64,000 nt of DNA from CAZCDS01 sp964497585 (GTDB lineage: Bacteria > Desulfobacterota > Desulfomonilia > Desulfomonilales > Desulfomonilaceae). Below the pieces are notes generated by a model. The model did not search any database and had not been told where the DNA came from. It was given only the letters and a program-made list of their open reading frames with translations. Position numbers and translations under genes: made by a program. The DNA is taken from NCBI GenBank assembly GCA_964497585.1, contig CAZCDS010000023.1:1-64000 (forward strand), in the 5' to 3' direction. Of this stretch, positions 61,395-64,000 are shown one piece after another; the first letter of the stretch is position 1, and each line of letters starts with the position of its first letter.

Positions 61395-64000
61395 TTATAG
61401 GGCCAGATGAGATTCCCTCCGGCAGCATCGAGCAGCCGTCAGCGCGGAAATCCGCTCCAGCGTTCGTGCCACGATACGCTGCGCATGTCGGCGGGGGAGG
61501 GGCTTGAGGGGATTTGATTCGAGCATAATGCCGAAGGCAATTCCTACGCCGGTCGCCGCGCCGCACGCGCCCATAAACGCGCACGATCCGCCGGGCATCA
61601 GATTCCCTCGTTCGATACCTTCAAGAATCTGATCGTCGGTTACCGGCCCGCCCGCGTTGCGGTATGCCGCAAGAATGACGCCCGGCACGATGCTGTGGTA
61701 CTCCGGTCCGTGCAGGTGAATGGCGGGGTGAGCTGCAATGGGATAGAAGATGTGAAATGCGTCGATCCGGTCCGAGGCGAGGCAGAAGCGTTTCGTAACC
61801 TCGATCGCTTCCCGAGTGTGGCAGGTATCACAGACGTAGTGGCCCCGGGTGCATTGGGCTCTGGAAAGTCCCGCTCTGCCGCACACCGCGCAGGCGACTT
61901 CCACGTTCACCGATCCGTACACGAGCGGCTTACCGCAAACGAGGCAACCCGTCTGGGGTTTGGAGTCTGGCACCACTTCCAGCGCTGGGGTCGAAGGCGC
62001 GAAGCAGCAGCAATCGGATTCCGCGTCAATGTTGGTTATTGCACCCGACGACCCGTCCACCGTGAGTACCCCTGCATACGCACCTGTATCTTCTTCCCAT
62101 CCGGGTCCCAGCTTCACACGTGTTCGTAGTCCCTTGCGGAGGATCTGACCGCCGTCGGTGATGACAGCCTGGAAGGGTCCGGCATAGAAAACCTCCTTCT
62201 CCTCCCGGTCAGATGGCTTGTACGCGCGAAATGTCAGTGAATGGAACTGATGACCCTGCACTTCTCGATAGGGGAACCGTTTCACAACAGCCGCGTTGAC
62301 GAACCCGATATCCCTGAGCAGGCCAAAGAGGTAATCCTGGACGAGCGATCCACCGATGCACTCGCCGATGAGCTGATGATCTGCACGAACATCAAGAGGA
62401 GGCTCGGTTTCGCTGACCACGTCGGATATAACGAGTCTCCCGCCGGGTTTGAGGACACGGAATATCTCGCTGAAAACCCGCCTCTTGTTGTGACTGAGGT
62501 TGACCACGCAATTTGATATCACGACATCGGCCGTGTCATTCGCCAAAGGCAGAGACTCGAGGTACCCTTTCTTGAACTCGACATTGGCATAGCCAAGTTC
62601 CCGGCGGACATGCTCTTTCGCCCGCTCGGCAATGTCGAGCATGGCGTCCGTCATGTCCACACCGATGGCTTTCCCCGTGTGGCCGACCGCCTTTGCCGCG
62701 ATGAAGCACTCCACTCCGGTGCCCGAGCCGAGATCGACGAGCGTTTCCCCGTGATTCAGGCCTGCATCGTCCACAGGGCTGCCGCAGCCGTACATCCGGG
62801 CCTTTGCCTCTTCGGGGATGAAATGGGTCGCTTCCTTGGGGAGCTGGACGGGATTTAGAATCAGCTCATCCGGAGCAGACGCCCTTTTCGAGTAGAACTC
62901 GCGAACCAGCGCGGTTGTGCCACCTTCTCCCATTGAGAGCAGACAGTTGCAGTGGGTGAAATTCACGTCTTCACCGGAGGGACAATCAGTCGTGATATCG
63001 CCCATGCGCAGAATCAGACCTGGACGATTGGGAACCGGCAAATCGTGTAGCGCTTCCTGGATGAGCATCTCAGCTATGTACTGGTAGATCCGTCGGTATG
63101 GATCGTCGGCCAGGGTTATGTCACCGGGCGAGCCCTCCGCGGCCGCCACGCAGTGATCGAGGTCTCCGCCGCCAATAATCAATCGCCACGGATCGTTCTT
63201 CATCTCCTCTATGTCGGTCAGAGATACGTGTCGAATCCTTTTCAGGAGTTCGCTGTTTCTCCAGACCTTCTCAAGGCCATCCTCAGCTTTGCCGGCTCTG
63301 AAGGGCTGCAGGTCGACCATCGCGGGTGTCGGATAAACCGACCCGTCCGGTCCGATGGCAAGCGATTCCCAACCCGCATTCCCCAGATCGAATCTTGTAC
63401 CGGGATGGGAAAAGACCTGGGCTCTCATGGCTTCAAGGTTGTCGACAGTCACGCCAAGCTTTCGGGCAACGGATACGGCGGATCGGAGATTCTTTATGAG
63501 CAGACTCTCGGGAATCATACTCAGCGCCTTGCCGGAGCCTCGACTGAAATGCCACATGAAATGGATGGTGCCGACCCCCAAATCATGCACGAGGCCGACC
63601 ACATCGGCCATGTCGGTGACATTGGCTCGATTCACGGCCATGGCCACGCTGCAGGTCAGACCGGATTCCACCATTGCCCTTACCGCCCCACAAGTCTTTG
63701 CGAACGATCCTTTCCCACGGAGGGCGTCATGCACAGATTCAGGGCCGTCCAGACTGACCTGAAAGTGCATCCGGTCCTTGTCAAGGGAAGCGAGATCCCG
63801 AACGCGATCAGGGAGGAGCATGGCATTGGTCAACACCGCAACTCGGAGGTCTTCCCGCCGCAGCGTACCTTCGATGAGACCTGCGAAGTCGGGATAGGTA
63901 AAGGGTTCCCCACCTGTGAAGCAGATGAGACGCGCTCCAAGATTATAGGCTTCGTCAACGAGGGCCTCAATTGCATCGCGGGACAGTGAGCGAACCGGCC
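61395..64000 (-). CDS. Radical SAM - ArsM-like methyltransferase - DUF5714 fusion (5' end beyond window)
   Basis: The frame is open to the right edge, so the start and the expected CxxxCxxC cluster are outside; 867 residues are visible. Residues 29-32 (of the visible part) are the GGEP motif of radical SAM enzymes (FTGGEPFTYPDF), followed by the partial TIM barrel (LTNAML, FQVSLDGPESVHDALRG, GTIHFMWHF, and the LAIGPDGSVYPTPAMVDLQ accessory part). Residues about 375-600 form a SAM methyltransferase of the ArsM type: YGCGSPVDDAG (C405), VDLGSGTGVECF, SNCVVNLSHNKRRVF, LKPGGRLVISDVV and GECIGG (C547). These Cys match the arsenite-binding positions. The last 180 residues are DUF5714, with a Cys-rich knuckle (CLVCGKPL, CAVCGRA, CTRGHYVCDTCH) and the GGSCAFMGACGAATG block. 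The substrate is unknown. Confidence 0.85.
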   Translation of the reverse strand, partial: PVRSLSRDAIEALVDEAYNLGARLICFTGGEPFTYPDFAGLIEGTLRREDLRVAVLTNAMLLPDRVRDLASLDKDRMHFQVSLDGPESVHDALRGKGSFAKTCGAVRAMVESGLTCSVAMAVNRANVTDMADVVGLVHDLGVGTIHFMWHFSRGSGKALSMIPESLLIKNLRSAVSVARKLGVTVDNLEAMRAQVFSHPGTRFDLGNAGWESLAIGPDGSVYPTPAMVDLQPFRAGKAEDGLEKVWRNSELLKRIRHVSLTDIEEMKNDPWRLIIGGGDLDHCVAAAEGSPGDITLADDPYRRIYQYIAEMLIQEALHDLPVPNRPGLILRMGDITTDCPSGEDVNFTHCNCLLSMGEGGTTALVREFYSKRASAPDELILNPVQLPKEATHFIPEEAKARMYGCGSPVDDAGLNHGETLVDLGSGTGVECFIAAKAVGHTGKAIGVDMTDAMLDIAERAKEHVRRELGYANVEFKKGYLESLPLANDTADVVISNCVVNLSHNKRRVFSEIFRVLKPGGRLVISDVVSETEPPLDVRADHQLIGECIGGSLVQDYLFGLLRDIGFVNAAVVKRFPYREVQGHQFHSLTFRAYKPSDREEKEVFYAGPFQAVITDGGQILRKGLRTRVKLGPGWEEDTGAYAGVLTVDGSSGAITNIDAESDCCCFAPSTPALEVVPDSKPQTGCLVCGKPLVYGSVNVEVACAVCGRAGLSRAQCTRGHYVCDTCHTREAIEVTKRFCLASDRIDAFHIFYPIAAHPAIHLHGPEYHSIVPGVILAAYRNAGGPVTDDQILEGIERGNLMPGGSCAFMGACGAATGVGIAFGIMLESNPLKPLPRRHAQRIVARTLERISALTAARCCRRESHLAL

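Overview
This G+C-rich window looks like chromosomal DNA of an anaerobic, gliding or surface-dwelling member of the Desulfobacterota (former Deltaproteobacteria). That placement is an inference. It rests on a PrdB-type selenoprotein read through UGA, a polyferredoxin with a Cys-rich core, an unfinished radical-SAM fusion protein, PilZ proteins with an extra N-terminal module, many PAS/GGDEF/EAL proteins and a eukaryote-like protein kinase. No rRNA, tRNA, CRISPR array or complete insertion sequence was found.

Layout. 0.2-1.1 kb: a selenoprotein whose UGA is followed by a SECIS-like hairpin. 1.4-3.7 kb: a broken Ntn-hydrolase gene, a small 2-TM protein and a secreted Cache-domain protein. 4.6-7.6 kb: a coupled pair of chelatase-type AAA+ ATPases (ChlI-ChlD fusion plus ChlI) with no large chelatase subunit nearby. 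8-20.4 kb: a cyclic-di-GMP-rich stretch (a Cache-PAS-GAF-GGDEF cyclase, a PAS-GGDEF-EAL protein, two tandem PilZ effectors) interspersed with a ClC channel, a secreted nuclease and a Ycf46-like ATPase. 21-24.7 kb: a CBS-domain protein, an ion-transporter-superfamily permease and a small secreted protein. 24.9-35.8 kb: housekeeping and repair genes (murD-like, protein kinase translationally coupled to map, nfo, a thioesterase, two secreted proteins, uvrB, UDP-glucose dehydrogenase). 35.7-45.3 kb: an accessory, decaying region with a giant RTX/M23 protein whose last repeat module is cut off, an ankyrin protein, repeat-littered non-coding DNA, an RTX relic, a lipoprotein and a frameshifted gene. 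45.9-57.5 kb: membrane and envelope genes (ZIP transporter, C-S lyase-like aminotransferase, SGNH hydrolase, TolB-like propeller, DegT aminotransferase, an outer-membrane-like protein, Wza-type export lipoprotein, CpsB-type phosphatase). 57.8-64 kb: a ferredoxin-like protein, two secreted Cys-containing unknowns, and a radical SAM / ArsM-like methyltransferase / DUF5714 fusion running off the right edge.

How it may fit together. Cyclic-di-GMP turnover and PilZ receptors share the window with UDP-glucuronate synthesis and polysaccharide-export genes, which suggests surface-polysaccharide control, although they are not in one operon. The most promising leads are the three-domain radical SAM fusion at the right edge and the UGA-containing selenoprotein at the left edge. 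Three genes are clearly broken (1.4, 42.5 and 44.7 kb), a fourth (RTX) probably has lost its C-terminus, and a dispersed degenerate repeat recurs in both orientations.
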